Origin: Bradyrhizobium guangdongense | GTDB taxonomy: Bacteria; Pseudomonadota; Alphaproteobacteria; Rhizobiales; Xanthobacteraceae | Reading direction: 5' to 3' | DNA length: 64,000 nucleotides | Assembly: GCF_006483445.1 (NCBI RefSeq) | Contig: NZ_PPPT01000164.1 | Location: 1-64,000, forward strand | In this document: piece by piece, positions 50,960 through 59,114 of the stretch | How positions within the stretch are numbered: position 1 is the first letter of the stretch | How the letters are laid out: every line of letters starts with the position of its first letter | Made by a program: the position numbers and the translations under genes | Notes under the pieces: model-generated | Seen by the model: the letters and a program-made list of their open reading frames with translations, nothing else | Database searches by the model: none | What the model was told of the DNA's origin: nothing

Positions 50960-52780
50960 TCAACGAAACGCCAGCCCGTCGAACTGGCCGCTTTCGCGCC
51001 ATTCATCGATGTATTTGAAATACGCGTTGGGGCCGGCGGGATAGCCGACATTGAGCCGGGCCTGCGGACCGGGCTCGCGTCCCTCATTGTTGTAGTAACC
51101 GGGCGTGCAATCGGGCGAGCCGATCATGCGGCCGACGCCGGTGAGCAACAGCTCGATCCAGCGATCCTCGGCCTCCTTGGTGACCTCGACCTCCTTGAAG
51201 CCGTTCTTGCGCGCGTGACTGACCGTCAGTGCGATGGTACGGGCGGAATCGGTCAGATTATGCGGCACGTTGGAGATCAGATTCGCGCCCTGCGCGGGCT
51301 GCACGAAGAAGGCGTTGGGGAAGCCGTGGACGTGGACCCCGTGCTTGCTGCGCATGCCTTCCGCCCAATAGTCCGACAGTTTCACGCCTCCCCGCCCCGT
51401 CAGGTCGAAGCCGGAGCGACGTTCATAGGCGGTGCCGACCTCGAAGCCTGACGCATAGATGATGCAGTCGAGCGGATATTCCTTGCCCGCGACGACGACA
51501 CCTTCTTCGGTGATCCTCTCGACACCCTTGCCGTCGGTATCGACCAGATGCGCGCCGGGATTGTTGAACGCCTGAAGATAGGAATCGTGGAAGCAGGGCC
51601 GCTTGCAGAGCTGGCGATACCACGCCTTGAGCTTCGCAGCAGTCTCGCTGTCGCCCACGATACCGTCGATGCGGGCGCGGATCTCCTCCATCTTGTCGAA
51701 GTCGGCGTCCTCGAAGGCCGCGAGCATGTTTTGCGGCGTCCGTTGCTCGCGGGGCAGCTCGATGATCTTTGCACGGATGCGCCGGTTCAGGTCGGTCCAG
51801 CCGTCCTGGACAAGGTCGATCTCAGCGGTGCCGCCGGCCTGATTGGCCGTAAAGTTCTCCAGCCAGCGCTGCTGCCAGCCTGGCGTCGCAATTCCGGCAA
51901 ACCAGTCCGGATCGATCGGCGCGTTACCGCGAACATCGACCGACGAGGGCGTGCGCTGGAAGACGTAGAGCTCCCTGGAAGCCCGCGCCAGATGCGGCAC
52001 GCACTGCACGGACGTCGCCCCCGTGCCGATGATACCGACGCGCTTGTCCGCGAGCTTGTGCATCGGCGCGCCCAAGGGATCGCCGCCGGTGTAGTCGTAG
52101 TCCCAGCGGCTGGTGTGGAACGAGTGGCCCTTGAACGTCTCGAGGCCGGGAATGCCCGGCAGCTTTGGCACATGCAGCGGCCCCGTCCCCATGCCGACGA
52201 ACTGCGCCGTAAAATCGTCGCCGCGATTGGTCTTGATCCGCCAACGGGAGCCCGCTTCGTCCCACACAATGCTCGCGACCTGGGTATGCAGCAGCGCATG
52301 GTCGTAGAGGTCGAACTGCCTGCCGATGCGCTGACAGTGCGCGAGGATCTCCGGCGCATGCGCATATTTTTCCGACGGCATGTGGCCGGTCTCTTCGAGC
52401 AGCGGCATGTACACCATCGACGCCGTGTCGCATTGCGCGCCGGGATAGCGATTCCAGTACCAGGTGCCGCCGAAATCCCCGCCCTTCTCGATGATGCGGA
52501 CATCGTCGATGCCGGCTTCCTTGAGTCGCGCGGCGGTCGCCAGCCCCGCAAAGCCGCCGCCGACGAAGGCAAAGGTGACGTGATCGGTCTTCGGCGCGCG
52601 CGGTGTAACGGGCGTATAGGGATCGTCAAGATAATGAGCGAGCTGGCCCTTGATCTCGATATACTGGTCATTGCCGTCGGGCCGCAGGCGCTTGTCACGC
52701 TCCTCCCGGTACTTGTTGCGCAGCCACTCCTTGTCGACAGAGGCAGCCTGCGGGGCCCGGGATTGATCCGTCATCGTCAT
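50960..52780 (-). CDS. Type I Baeyer-Villiger monooxygenase
   Basis: A 606-residue flavoprotein. FAD binding is by G-G-G-F-A-G-L (about 74-80), NADPH by the second Rossmann fold (G-T-G-A-T-S-V-Q), and the diagnostic fingerprint F216-K-G-H-S-F-H222-T-S-R-W226 is complete. G-G-T-W-Y-W-N-R-Y-P-G is also typical. It inserts oxygen into ketones to give esters or lactones. The start at 52780 is followed by a second ATG (52774). It precedes the alkylsulfatase gene by 45 nt, in an operon of likely aliphatic catabolism. It is divergent from the TctC gene. Confidence 0.93.
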   Translation of the reverse strand: MTMTDQSRAPQAASVDKEWLRNKYREERDKRLRPDGNDQYIEIKGQLAHYLDDPYTPVTPRAPKTDHVTFAFVGGGFAGLATAARLKEAGIDDVRIIEKGGDFGGTWYWNRYPGAQCDTASMVYMPLLEETGHMPSEKYAHAPEILAHCQRIGRQFDLYDHALLHTQVASIVWDEAGSRWRIKTNRGDDFTAQFVGMGTGPLHVPKLPGIPGLETFKGHSFHTSRWDYDYTGGDPLGAPMHKLADKRVGIIGTGATSVQCVPHLARASRELYVFQRTPSSVDVRGNAPIDPDWFAGIATPGWQQRWLENFTANQAGGTAEIDLVQDGWTDLNRRIRAKIIELPREQRTPQNMLAAFEDADFDKMEEIRARIDGIVGDSETAAKLKAWYRQLCKRPCFHDSYLQAFNNPGAHLVDTDGKGVERITEEGVVVAGKEYPLDCIIYASGFEVGTAYERRSGFDLTGRGGVKLSDYWAEGMRSKHGVHVHGFPNAFFVQPAQGANLISNVPHNLTDSARTIALTVSHARKNGFKEVEVTKEAEDRWIELLLTGVGRMIGSPDCTPGYYNNEGREPGPQARLNVGYPAGPNAYFKYIDEWRESGQFDGLAFR

Positions 52781-52934
52781 CGGGGAAATGCCTCTCCTGG
52801 GGCGTCTGTCGCGCCTTGTTGTCGTTGTTGACCGCATCTAACCGCATCTTAACCGCTGTTCCAACCGCTCCCTTGTGTCTGCCGCTGCACGCGATACCAT
52901 CGGATCATAAAATAAGCCGACCGCGGAGGAAGGC

Positions 52935-53912
52935 ATGGGCTGGACAAGAGGCGCTCTCGGCATCATCGCATGCCTTGTCGCGGAATTTTCCGCGCCCGCC
53001 GCACGCGCGCAAAGTGACTATCCCGACCGTCCGATCCACATCATCGTGCCGTACCCGGCCGGCGGCATCGTCGACATCGTCGCGCGCACCGTCACCGAGC
53101 AGATCGGCCGCGACCTCAAGCAGTCGATCGTGGTGGAGGCGCGCCCAGGCGGCAACGGCAACATCGCCATGGCGGCCGCCGCGCGCAGCGCGCCCGATGG
53201 TTACACCTGGCTCATCACGGGGCCCGCGGTGCTGGTCAATCCCACTCTATACAAGGACGCGGGCTGGGATCCGCTCCGCGACTTCACCTGCGTCGGGCTT
53301 GCGGTCTGGAACGAGAGCGTAGCCGTCGTGCCGCCCTCGCTGAAGGTGAAGACGATCGCCGAGCTCGTGGCGCTGGCGAAAGCAAAGCCCGGCGAGCTCA
53401 ACTTTGGCAACCCCGGCGTCGGCACCTCGATCGACTTGACGGCGCAAAAATTCTTCCAGGCGGCAAATATCAAGCTCGCCAATGTCGGCTACAAGGGCCA
53501 GCCGCCGGCGCTGATCGACCTGATCACCAGCCAGATGCATTTTGAGATCGTCTCGCTGGCTCTCGCCTTGCCGCACATCAAGGACGGCACGGTGACGCCG
53601 CTTGCCGTGTTCACGGACAAGCGCGTGCATCAGCTTCCGGATGTTCCGACGATCGCGGAGGCCGGTTTTGCCGCGGCGACCTATGTGCCCTGGTACGGCA
53701 TCTACGTGCCATCAGCGACGCCCCAGCCGGTCGTCGACAGAATCAACCAGGCGATCAACAAGGCGCTGAATAATCCGGCCGTGCAGAAGAAGCTCGCGGT
53801 CGCCGACATCCCGGGCAAGCCGATGGCGCTGGGCGAACTCGCCACGCTGATGAAGAGCGACCAGGAGAAGCTCGCCGCCATCGTGAAGGCGAGCGGCATG
53901 ACCGGCCAGTAA
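52935..53912 (+). CDS. Tripartite tricarboxylate transporter (TctC/Bug) binding protein
   Basis: A 325-residue periplasmic protein. A signal peptide (L-G-I-I-A-C-L-V-A-E-F-S-A-P-A-A-R-A) precedes Y-P-D-R-P-I-H-I-I-V-P-Y-P-A-G-G, the Bug signature, and later the P-W-Y-G-I-Y-V-P segment. Bug proteins bind carboxylates and usually work with TctA and TctB, which are absent here. It may share a remote transporter or act as a sensor. The ribosome site is GGAGGAAGG, and it is convergent with the TRAP permease gene. Confidence 0.92.
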   Translation: MGWTRGALGIIACLVAEFSAPAARAQSDYPDRPIHIIVPYPAGGIVDIVARTVTEQIGRDLKQSIVVEARPGGNGNIAMAAAARSAPDGYTWLITGPAVLVNPTLYKDAGWDPLRDFTCVGLAVWNESVAVVPPSLKVKTIAELVALAKAKPGELNFGNPGVGTSIDLTAQKFFQAANIKLANVGYKGQPPALIDLITSQMHFEIVSLALALPHIKDGTVTPLAVFTDKRVHQLPDVPTIAEAGFAAATYVPWYGIYVPSATPQPVVDRINQAINKALNNPAVQKKLAVADIPGKPMALGELATLMKSDQEKLAAIVKASGMTGQ

Positions 53913-53931
53913 GGCCGGGCCACGCTTCGCA

Positions 53932-55965
53932 CTACATCCCGAGCAACCTCGGCAGCCACAGCGACAGGCCCGGCCAGTAGGTCACGATCACCAGGAAGCC
54001 GAGCATCGTCAACAGCCACGGCCAGACCGCGACAGTGAGCTCGGTGATGCCCATCTTCGCGATGCCCGAGGCGACATAGAGGTTGAGTCCGACAGGCGGA
54101 TGGCAGAGGCCGACCTCCATGTTGACCGTCATCAGGATGCCGAAATGGATCGGATCGATGCCGAGCTTGATCGCCACCGGAAACAGGATCGGCGCCATGA
54201 TCAGGATGATCGAGGACGGCTCCATCACGTTGCCGGCGATGAGCAGCAACAAATTGACGATGAGGAGGAAGCCGATCCAGCCAAAGCCCTGGTCGATCAT
54301 CCACTGCGCCAGTGCATGCGGAACGTTCTCGTAGGTCATCAGGAAGGAGAACAGCACGGCGTTGGTGATGATGTAGAGAAGCATCGCGGACAGGTTCGCC
54401 GACGAAAGCAGCACCCGCGGTACGTCGCTCAGCTTCAGGTCCTTGTAGATGAAGACCGCGACGATGAAGGCATAGACCGCGCTGACCGCAGCAGCTTCGG
54501 TGGGCGTGAACAGGCCGCTATAGATGCCTCCGATCACGATGACGATCAGCAGAATACCCCAGATCGAGTTGCGGAACGCATCGATACGCTCCCTGAACGT
54601 CGCCTTGGGCATCCGGGGGTAATCGTTACGCCAGGCACGGTAGAAGGTGGTAGCGCCGAGCAGACTGGCCAGGGCCAACCCCGGCACGATGCCGGCGATG
54701 AAGAGCTTGCCAACCGAGCTGTTGGTCGACACCGCGTAGAGCACCATCGGGATTGACGGCGGGATCAGAATGCCGAGCGAGCCCGACGTGGTGATCACAC
54801 CCGCGCCGAACCGTTTCGGAAAGCCCTGCGCCACCATGGCCGGCAGAATCACGGACCCGATCGCGACCACGGTTGCGGGGGAAGAGCCGGAGATCGCCGC
54901 AAACAGCGCGCAGGCCACGACGCCGGCCAGCGCGAGGCCTCCGTACCAATGGCCGACCAGCGCAGTTGCAAATGCGATCATGCGCCGTGCGACACCGCCG
55001 TGGGTCAGGAAGTTTCCGGCAAGGATGAAGAACGGGATCGCCATGATCTCGAAGCTCTCGATGCCGGTGAACAGCTTCAGCGCCACGGATTCCGTGCGCA
55101 CGTCGGTGAGCGTGAACATGAAGCTGAGCACGGTGAGACCGAGCGCAATCGAGATCGGCATGCCCGTGAGCATCAACGATAGCAGCAGCGCGAAGACGAC
55201 GACGACGCGCAGGCCCTGTGGCAGCGTAATGATGTGGCTCGCATGCGCGAAGCAGAGCGCGACGACAAGGATTGGCACCAGGATCAGTATCCAGCCGAGC
55301 GGACTGCGCTCGTCCCGCACCACCTGGCTGCGGGTGACTGGCGCCGGATGTGCGGCGTCCTGGTCAACGCCCTCGACGCCGGCGACGTCGTGATGCGGCA
55401 ATTCTCCGGTCCGATAAAACGACCAGGCGACCTGAAGGAAGCGGAAGCACATCAGGCCCGAGCCGAGCGGAATGGTGAGGTAGACCATCCACATCGGCGC
55501 TTCGAGATCGTTGGACTGCTGGCCGGTGTGCCACATCTGGTTGACGAAAGCCGCGCCGAAATACGCGACGATCGCCGTGAACAGCGCGCCGCACAGGAGC
55601 CCAAAGGTGATGACGCGGCGACGCGAGCCGCCTGGCAGAAGGTTGACCAGCACGTCGACGCCGACATGGATGCCGGTGCGCACGCCATAGGCGGCACCGA
55701 ACTTCGCCATCCAGATGAACATGTAGATGCAGAGCTCCTGCGCCCAGGACAAATCGAGCGAGGCAAGCCAGGTGAATAGCGCGTTGGCCGGAACGGCGAT
55801 AAACGTCAGGCCACGTGCCGCCGCCCATTTGGCGATGTCGATCGACAGGCCGGCGCCGTAGCGATGCAAGACGGCAACGAAGATGAGCGACGTCGCGGCG
55901 GCGATCAAGGTCGCGATCAGCCATTCCTCGAGATGATTGAGCACACGGTTCAGCACACGAAGCAA
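53932..55965 (-). CDS. TRAP transporter fused small and large permease (DctQ-DctM)
   Basis: A 677-residue membrane protein. The first 180 or so residues are a DctQ-type four-helix domain (A-Q-E-L-C-I-Y-M-F-I-W then V-R-T-G-I-H-V-G-V-D). A linker and extra helices lead to the large DctM domain from about 265, with about 12 helices and G-T-S/G-S-L-G-I-L-I-P-P-S-I-P. It exchanges solutes with Na+ or H+. The start is TTG 55965, with GGGGGG just upstream. It follows dctP by 93 nt, which contains a strong hairpin. Confidence 0.9.
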   Translation of the reverse strand: MLRVLNRVLNHLEEWLIATLIAAATSLIFVAVLHRYGAGLSIDIAKWAAARGLTFIAVPANALFTWLASLDLSWAQELCIYMFIWMAKFGAAYGVRTGIHVGVDVLVNLLPGGSRRRVITFGLLCGALFTAIVAYFGAAFVNQMWHTGQQSNDLEAPMWMVYLTIPLGSGLMCFRFLQVAWSFYRTGELPHHDVAGVEGVDQDAAHPAPVTRSQVVRDERSPLGWILILVPILVVALCFAHASHIITLPQGLRVVVVFALLLSLMLTGMPISIALGLTVLSFMFTLTDVRTESVALKLFTGIESFEIMAIPFFILAGNFLTHGGVARRMIAFATALVGHWYGGLALAGVVACALFAAISGSSPATVVAIGSVILPAMVAQGFPKRFGAGVITTSGSLGILIPPSIPMVLYAVSTNSSVGKLFIAGIVPGLALASLLGATTFYRAWRNDYPRMPKATFRERIDAFRNSIWGILLIVIVIGGIYSGLFTPTEAAAVSAVYAFIVAVFIYKDLKLSDVPRVLLSSANLSAMLLYIITNAVLFSFLMTYENVPHALAQWMIDQGFGWIGFLLIVNLLLLIAGNVMEPSSIILIMAPILFPVAIKLGIDPIHFGILMTVNMEVGLCHPPVGLNLYVASGIAKMGITELTVAVWPWLLTMLGFLVIVTYWPGLSLWLPRLLGM

Positions 55966-56002
55966 AGTCGTCCCCCCAGATTAGCCCGCCATCTCAGACC
56001 GA

Positions 56003-56034
56003 AACGGTCGGGAGTGCGATCACTCCCGACCGTT
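56003..56034 (-). terminator. Perfect 14-bp hairpin between TRAP binding-protein and permease genes
   Basis: AACGGTCGGGAGTG (56003-56016) and CACTCCCGACCGTT (56021-56034) form a 14-bp stem with a CGAT loop. Reading the minus strand, it begins 25 nt after the dctP stop (56059) and is followed by a short TTTC. A complete terminator would silence the permease; partial termination or 3-prime stabilisation would raise binding protein over permease, as in many transporter operons. Confidence 0.65.
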
Positions 56035-56058
56035 GTCTTGTTTCCCGGCCGTCGTGCG

Positions 56059-57060
56059 TCAGTTCATCTTGACGTCGAGTTCCTTGGCAAGGAGGTCGAG
56101 AACCTCCTGCCCGACACGGCCCTTGGCCCATTTGTAGGTCGGCTGCATCGCCTCTTGCCACGCCTTGCGGTCGGCGTCGGTGAGATAGTGCAGCGTGGTC
56201 CGGCCGGTCTTCTTGATCTCGGCAAGCGCCTCGTCGTTTTCCGTGCGCGCGATCGAATTGGTGTACTCGGTCGCGTCAGCCATTGCCTTCTCGAGCTGGG
56301 TGCGGATGTCGGGCGGCAGGCCGGACCAGAACTTCGAGTTGACGATGACCGCGTACTGCAGATGCGCGTGATAGGACACCGTGATGTCCTTCTGCACCTC
56401 GTAGAATTTTTGAGTCAGATAGTTCGACGCGGTGTTCTCGCAGCCGTCAACCACGCCCGTTTGCAGCGCCTGGTAGACTTCCGAGAAGGCCATGATCTGC
56501 GGGATCGAGCCGACCAGACGGAAATACTGGTCGGCGATCTTCGATCCGGAAATGCGGAACTTCAGGCCCTGGAAATCCGTCGGCTTCATCAGCGCCCGGT
56601 TGGAGGAGACCATGTGAAAGCCATTGTCCCAATAGGCGAGGCCCGTGATGCCCTTGGCTTCGAGCTTCTGGAACAGCCACTTCCCGACGGTGCCCTTCAT
56701 CGCGTTCGAATAGGTCGCTTCATCCTTGAACAGCCAGGGCAGGTCGAGTGCCTCGAATTCCTTGACCCCGAGCGGCGCGAATTTTGCGGTCGAGGGTGCC
56801 AGCATATGCACCGAACCGAGCTGCAGAGCCTCGATCTCTTCCTTGTCCTTGTAGAGCGACGAGTTCGGATAGACCTCGATCTTGACCTTGCCGTCCGTGT
56901 ACTTTTCGGCGAGCTCCTTGAACTTGAGCGCGCCCTTGCCTTTCGGCGTATCGTTGGCGACGACGTGGCTGAATTTGATGACGATCGGACTCTGGGCCAT
57001 GACGGGTGCAGGGGCCAGCACGATGGCAGCCGCCGCAACCGCAAGAAGCAGTTTGCGCAT
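56059..57060 (-). CDS. TRAP transporter substrate-binding protein DctP
   Basis: A 333-residue periplasmic protein. A signal peptide ends near P-V-M-A-Q (about 22). The DctP fold follows: F-S-H-V-V-A-N-D-T-P-K-G, V-E-V-Y-P-N-S-S-L-Y, and the substrate-anchoring Arg region G-L-K-F-R-I-S-G-S. C4-dicarboxylates or related acids are usual ligands, but the solute cannot be inferred. The ribosome site is GGGAGG. It heads the TRAP operon upstream of the fused permease. Confidence 0.93.
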   Translation of the reverse strand: MRKLLLAVAAAAIVLAPAPVMAQSPIVIKFSHVVANDTPKGKGALKFKELAEKYTDGKVKIEVYPNSSLYKDKEEIEALQLGSVHMLAPSTAKFAPLGVKEFEALDLPWLFKDEATYSNAMKGTVGKWLFQKLEAKGITGLAYWDNGFHMVSSNRALMKPTDFQGLKFRISGSKIADQYFRLVGSIPQIMAFSEVYQALQTGVVDGCENTASNYLTQKFYEVQKDITVSYHAHLQYAVIVNSKFWSGLPPDIRTQLEKAMADATEYTNSIARTENDEALAEIKKTGRTTLHYLTDADRKAWQEAMQPTYKWAKGRVGQEVLDLLAKELDVKMN

Positions 57061-57246
57061 AAGATAACCTCCCAACAACCTCGGAAAACCGGTTCTTTTT
57101 CTTGTTTCCGGCTTCAGTAGTGGCAGCAAACCGCCACCCGAACAACTAGACCTAAGCCGAATTGGCGCGGGTCCAAATCGTCCTGAACAGCTTTGTAGAC
57201 GCAATGGCCCGCCCGCTCCAGCCCCGAATGCCGGGCGGCTCGACGG

Positions 57247-58017
57247 TTAACTCTTGCGCTGGGCGACCATGAACAGCCGCCGGAACGGGAACAGCGTCTG
57301 CCCCGCTGCATTCTTCGGGTAGGCTCTTGCAACGCGCTCGCCATAGGCGGCTTCGAAGGCCGCCTTCTCTTCGCCCTGCAACACGTCGAGATAGCGCGTC
57401 AGCCAGGTGCCCTTGGTCCATTCCTTGACCGGGTTCTCGCCCTCCAGGACCTGGAGATATTCGGTCTCCCAGATGTCGATATTCTGGGAGAGGGGCGAAA
57501 GAAGGTCGTGATAGAAGGCCGGCCCTTCGACCGGCGGCGGGGTCACGAGGTGCTCGACCTTCGAGCGCCAGGGTCCGTTGAGCGCGGTCTCGCCGATCAG
57601 CACATGCGACGGCGCGGTGAAATTCCGCGGCATCTGCACCGCGAGCATGCCGCCGGGGGCGACCCTGTCCATCACTGACGGGAAAAGTGCCGCGTGATTG
57701 GGCAGCCAGTGCAGCGCGGCATTGGAGTAGATCAGGTCATATTGCTGTGCGGGATGCCATCGGCCGAGATCCTCATGCGCCCACTCGACATCCGGCGCCG
57801 CCTTGCGGCCTGCCGCGACCATCTCGGCCGAACCCTCCACACCGGCGACGGCCGCGCTCGGCCAGCGCTCCTTGATCAGCTTGGTGACATTGCCGGCGCC
57901 TGCACCGAGGTCGGCAATGCTGCGCACCGCGAAATCGGGGATCCGCATCAGGAGATCGACCGCCGGTCGCAAGCGGTGACCGGAGAATTTGAGATATTGC
58001 TGCGGATCCCAGACCAT
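57247..58017 (-). CDS. tam: Trans-aconitate 2-methyltransferase-like SAM-dependent methyltransferase
   Basis: A 256-residue class I methyltransferase. The SAM-binding motif is A-D-L-G-A-G-A-G-N-V-T (about 35-45), followed by V-E-G-S-A-E-M and I-Y-S-N-A-A-L-H-W-L. It starts M-V-W-D-P-Q-Q-Y-L-K-F, the usual beginning of Tam, and has the family P-R-N-F-T-A-P-S-H segment. Tam methylates trans-aconitate, an inhibitor of the citric acid cycle. It lies 186 nt upstream of the TRAP operon on the same strand, and is divergent from the SDR gene. Confidence 0.87.
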   Translation of the reverse strand: MVWDPQQYLKFSGHRLRPAVDLLMRIPDFAVRSIADLGAGAGNVTKLIKERWPSAAVAGVEGSAEMVAAGRKAAPDVEWAHEDLGRWHPAQQYDLIYSNAALHWLPNHAALFPSVMDRVAPGGMLAVQMPRNFTAPSHVLIGETALNGPWRSKVEHLVTPPPVEGPAFYHDLLSPLSQNIDIWETEYLQVLEGENPVKEWTKGTWLTRYLDVLQGEEKAAFEAAYGERVARAYPKNAAGQTLFPFRRLFMVAQRKS

Positions 58018-58158
58018 CACTTGCGCCTTTTCTTTTTCGTGTTTCCTTCGTTGCCCGGCTTCGTTACCACTGCTCGTCCCGGTCGGGCAAATCACCTGAC
58101 AGGGACAGGGCCGGAAACGATCAGCAAAACGAATAGCAAGAAACGAAGAGAGAGAACC

Positions 58159-58902
58159 ATGGACCTCGGGCTCAAGTCGAAGACCGCCGTCGTGACGGGT
58201 GCGAGCATCGGCATCGGCCGCGCCATCGCCAAGGGGCTGGCGGCCGAAGGCGTGCGCGTGGTGGCGGTGGCCCGGCGCAGGGAATTGCTCGACCAATTGG
58301 TGCAGGAGGTCGGCGGAAACGCCATCATGCCCTTCGCGCAGGACGTGATGGCAAAGGATTCAGCCGAGCAGCTATCGGCCTTCGCAGTGAAGGAGCTCGG
58401 CCATGTCGACATCCTCATCAACAATGCCGGCGGCAGCCGACCGCTTCCGGTGGACGCGCCCGACAGCAAATGGGACGAGGCGATCGCGCTCAACTTCACG
58501 AGCTATCGCCGCATCGCGCATGCGCTCTTGCCGCAGATGGTCGCGCGCAATTGGGGCCGCATCGTCAACATCACCGGCAAATCCGAGCCGGAAGGGCTGA
58601 ACGCCGCGTTCGCCGCGAAGGCCGCCGTGCATGCCTGGGCAAAAGGCCTGTCGCGCGAGATCGGCAAGCACGGCATCACCATCAATTGCATCCCGCCGGG
58701 CCGGATCATGAGCGAGCAGATCCGCCGCAACTATCCGCCCGATTATCGCGAGCGGTTTGCAGAGGAGGAAATCCCGGTCGGCTATTGGGGCGAGCCGGAA
58801 GATCTTGCCGCACTCGCCGTATTCCTGTGCTCGCCGGTGGCGCGCTACATCACGGGCACGGTGATCCCGGTGGACGGCGGCCTGCGGCGGTACCAGTTCT
58901 AG
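58159..58902 (+). CDS. SDR-family protein lacking the catalytic Tyr
   Basis: A 247-residue short-chain dehydrogenase fold. The NAD(P) motif T-G-A-S-I-G-I-G and N-N-A-G-G are intact, and the C-terminal T-G-T-V-I-P-V-D-G-G is normal. At the usual Y-x-x-x-K position the sequence is L-N-A-A-F-A-A-K-A-A, so the catalytic Tyr is Ala (with Phe next), and the normal Ser site reads N-I-T-G-K. Conventional dehydrogenase activity is doubtful; it may bind a ligand or use another mechanism. The start is ATG 58159 after GAGAGAG. It is divergent from tam. Confidence 0.85.
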   Translation: MDLGLKSKTAVVTGASIGIGRAIAKGLAAEGVRVVAVARRRELLDQLVQEVGGNAIMPFAQDVMAKDSAEQLSAFAVKELGHVDILINNAGGSRPLPVDAPDSKWDEAIALNFTSYRRIAHALLPQMVARNWGRIVNITGKSEPEGLNAAFAAKAAVHAWAKGLSREIGKHGITINCIPPGRIMSEQIRRNYPPDYRERFAEEEIPVGYWGEPEDLAALAVFLCSPVARYITGTVIPVDGGLRRYQF

Positions 58903-58942
58903 GCACGGCGAAGAACTATGGCTGCGGCCGCCAGGATAGTGC

Positions 58943-58981
58943 GCTCCCTCGCCCGTTCTGACGGGGCAAGGTGAAGGGAGC
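58943..58981. repeat. Short palindromic element downstream of the SDR
   Basis: GCTCCCT (58943-58949) and AGGGAGC (58975-58981) form the outer arms, with CCCGT and ACGGG as an inner pair. It resembles the CTCCCTCGCCCC-type palindromes seen in rhizobial intergenic DNA. It sits in the 212-nt gap before the MFS gene and could terminate the SDR transcript. Confidence 0.5.
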
Positions 58982-59114
58982 TGCACAAATCACGTCCACG
59001 TCACCTCACCGCTCACCGCATGGACATCATGCGTCGCTGCGTCTGCAGAAGAACGCGGGGGCGTAGTACATCGGGGCATCCAACGTACGGCGCGTCCGGA
59101 GACAAGCGCAGGCA

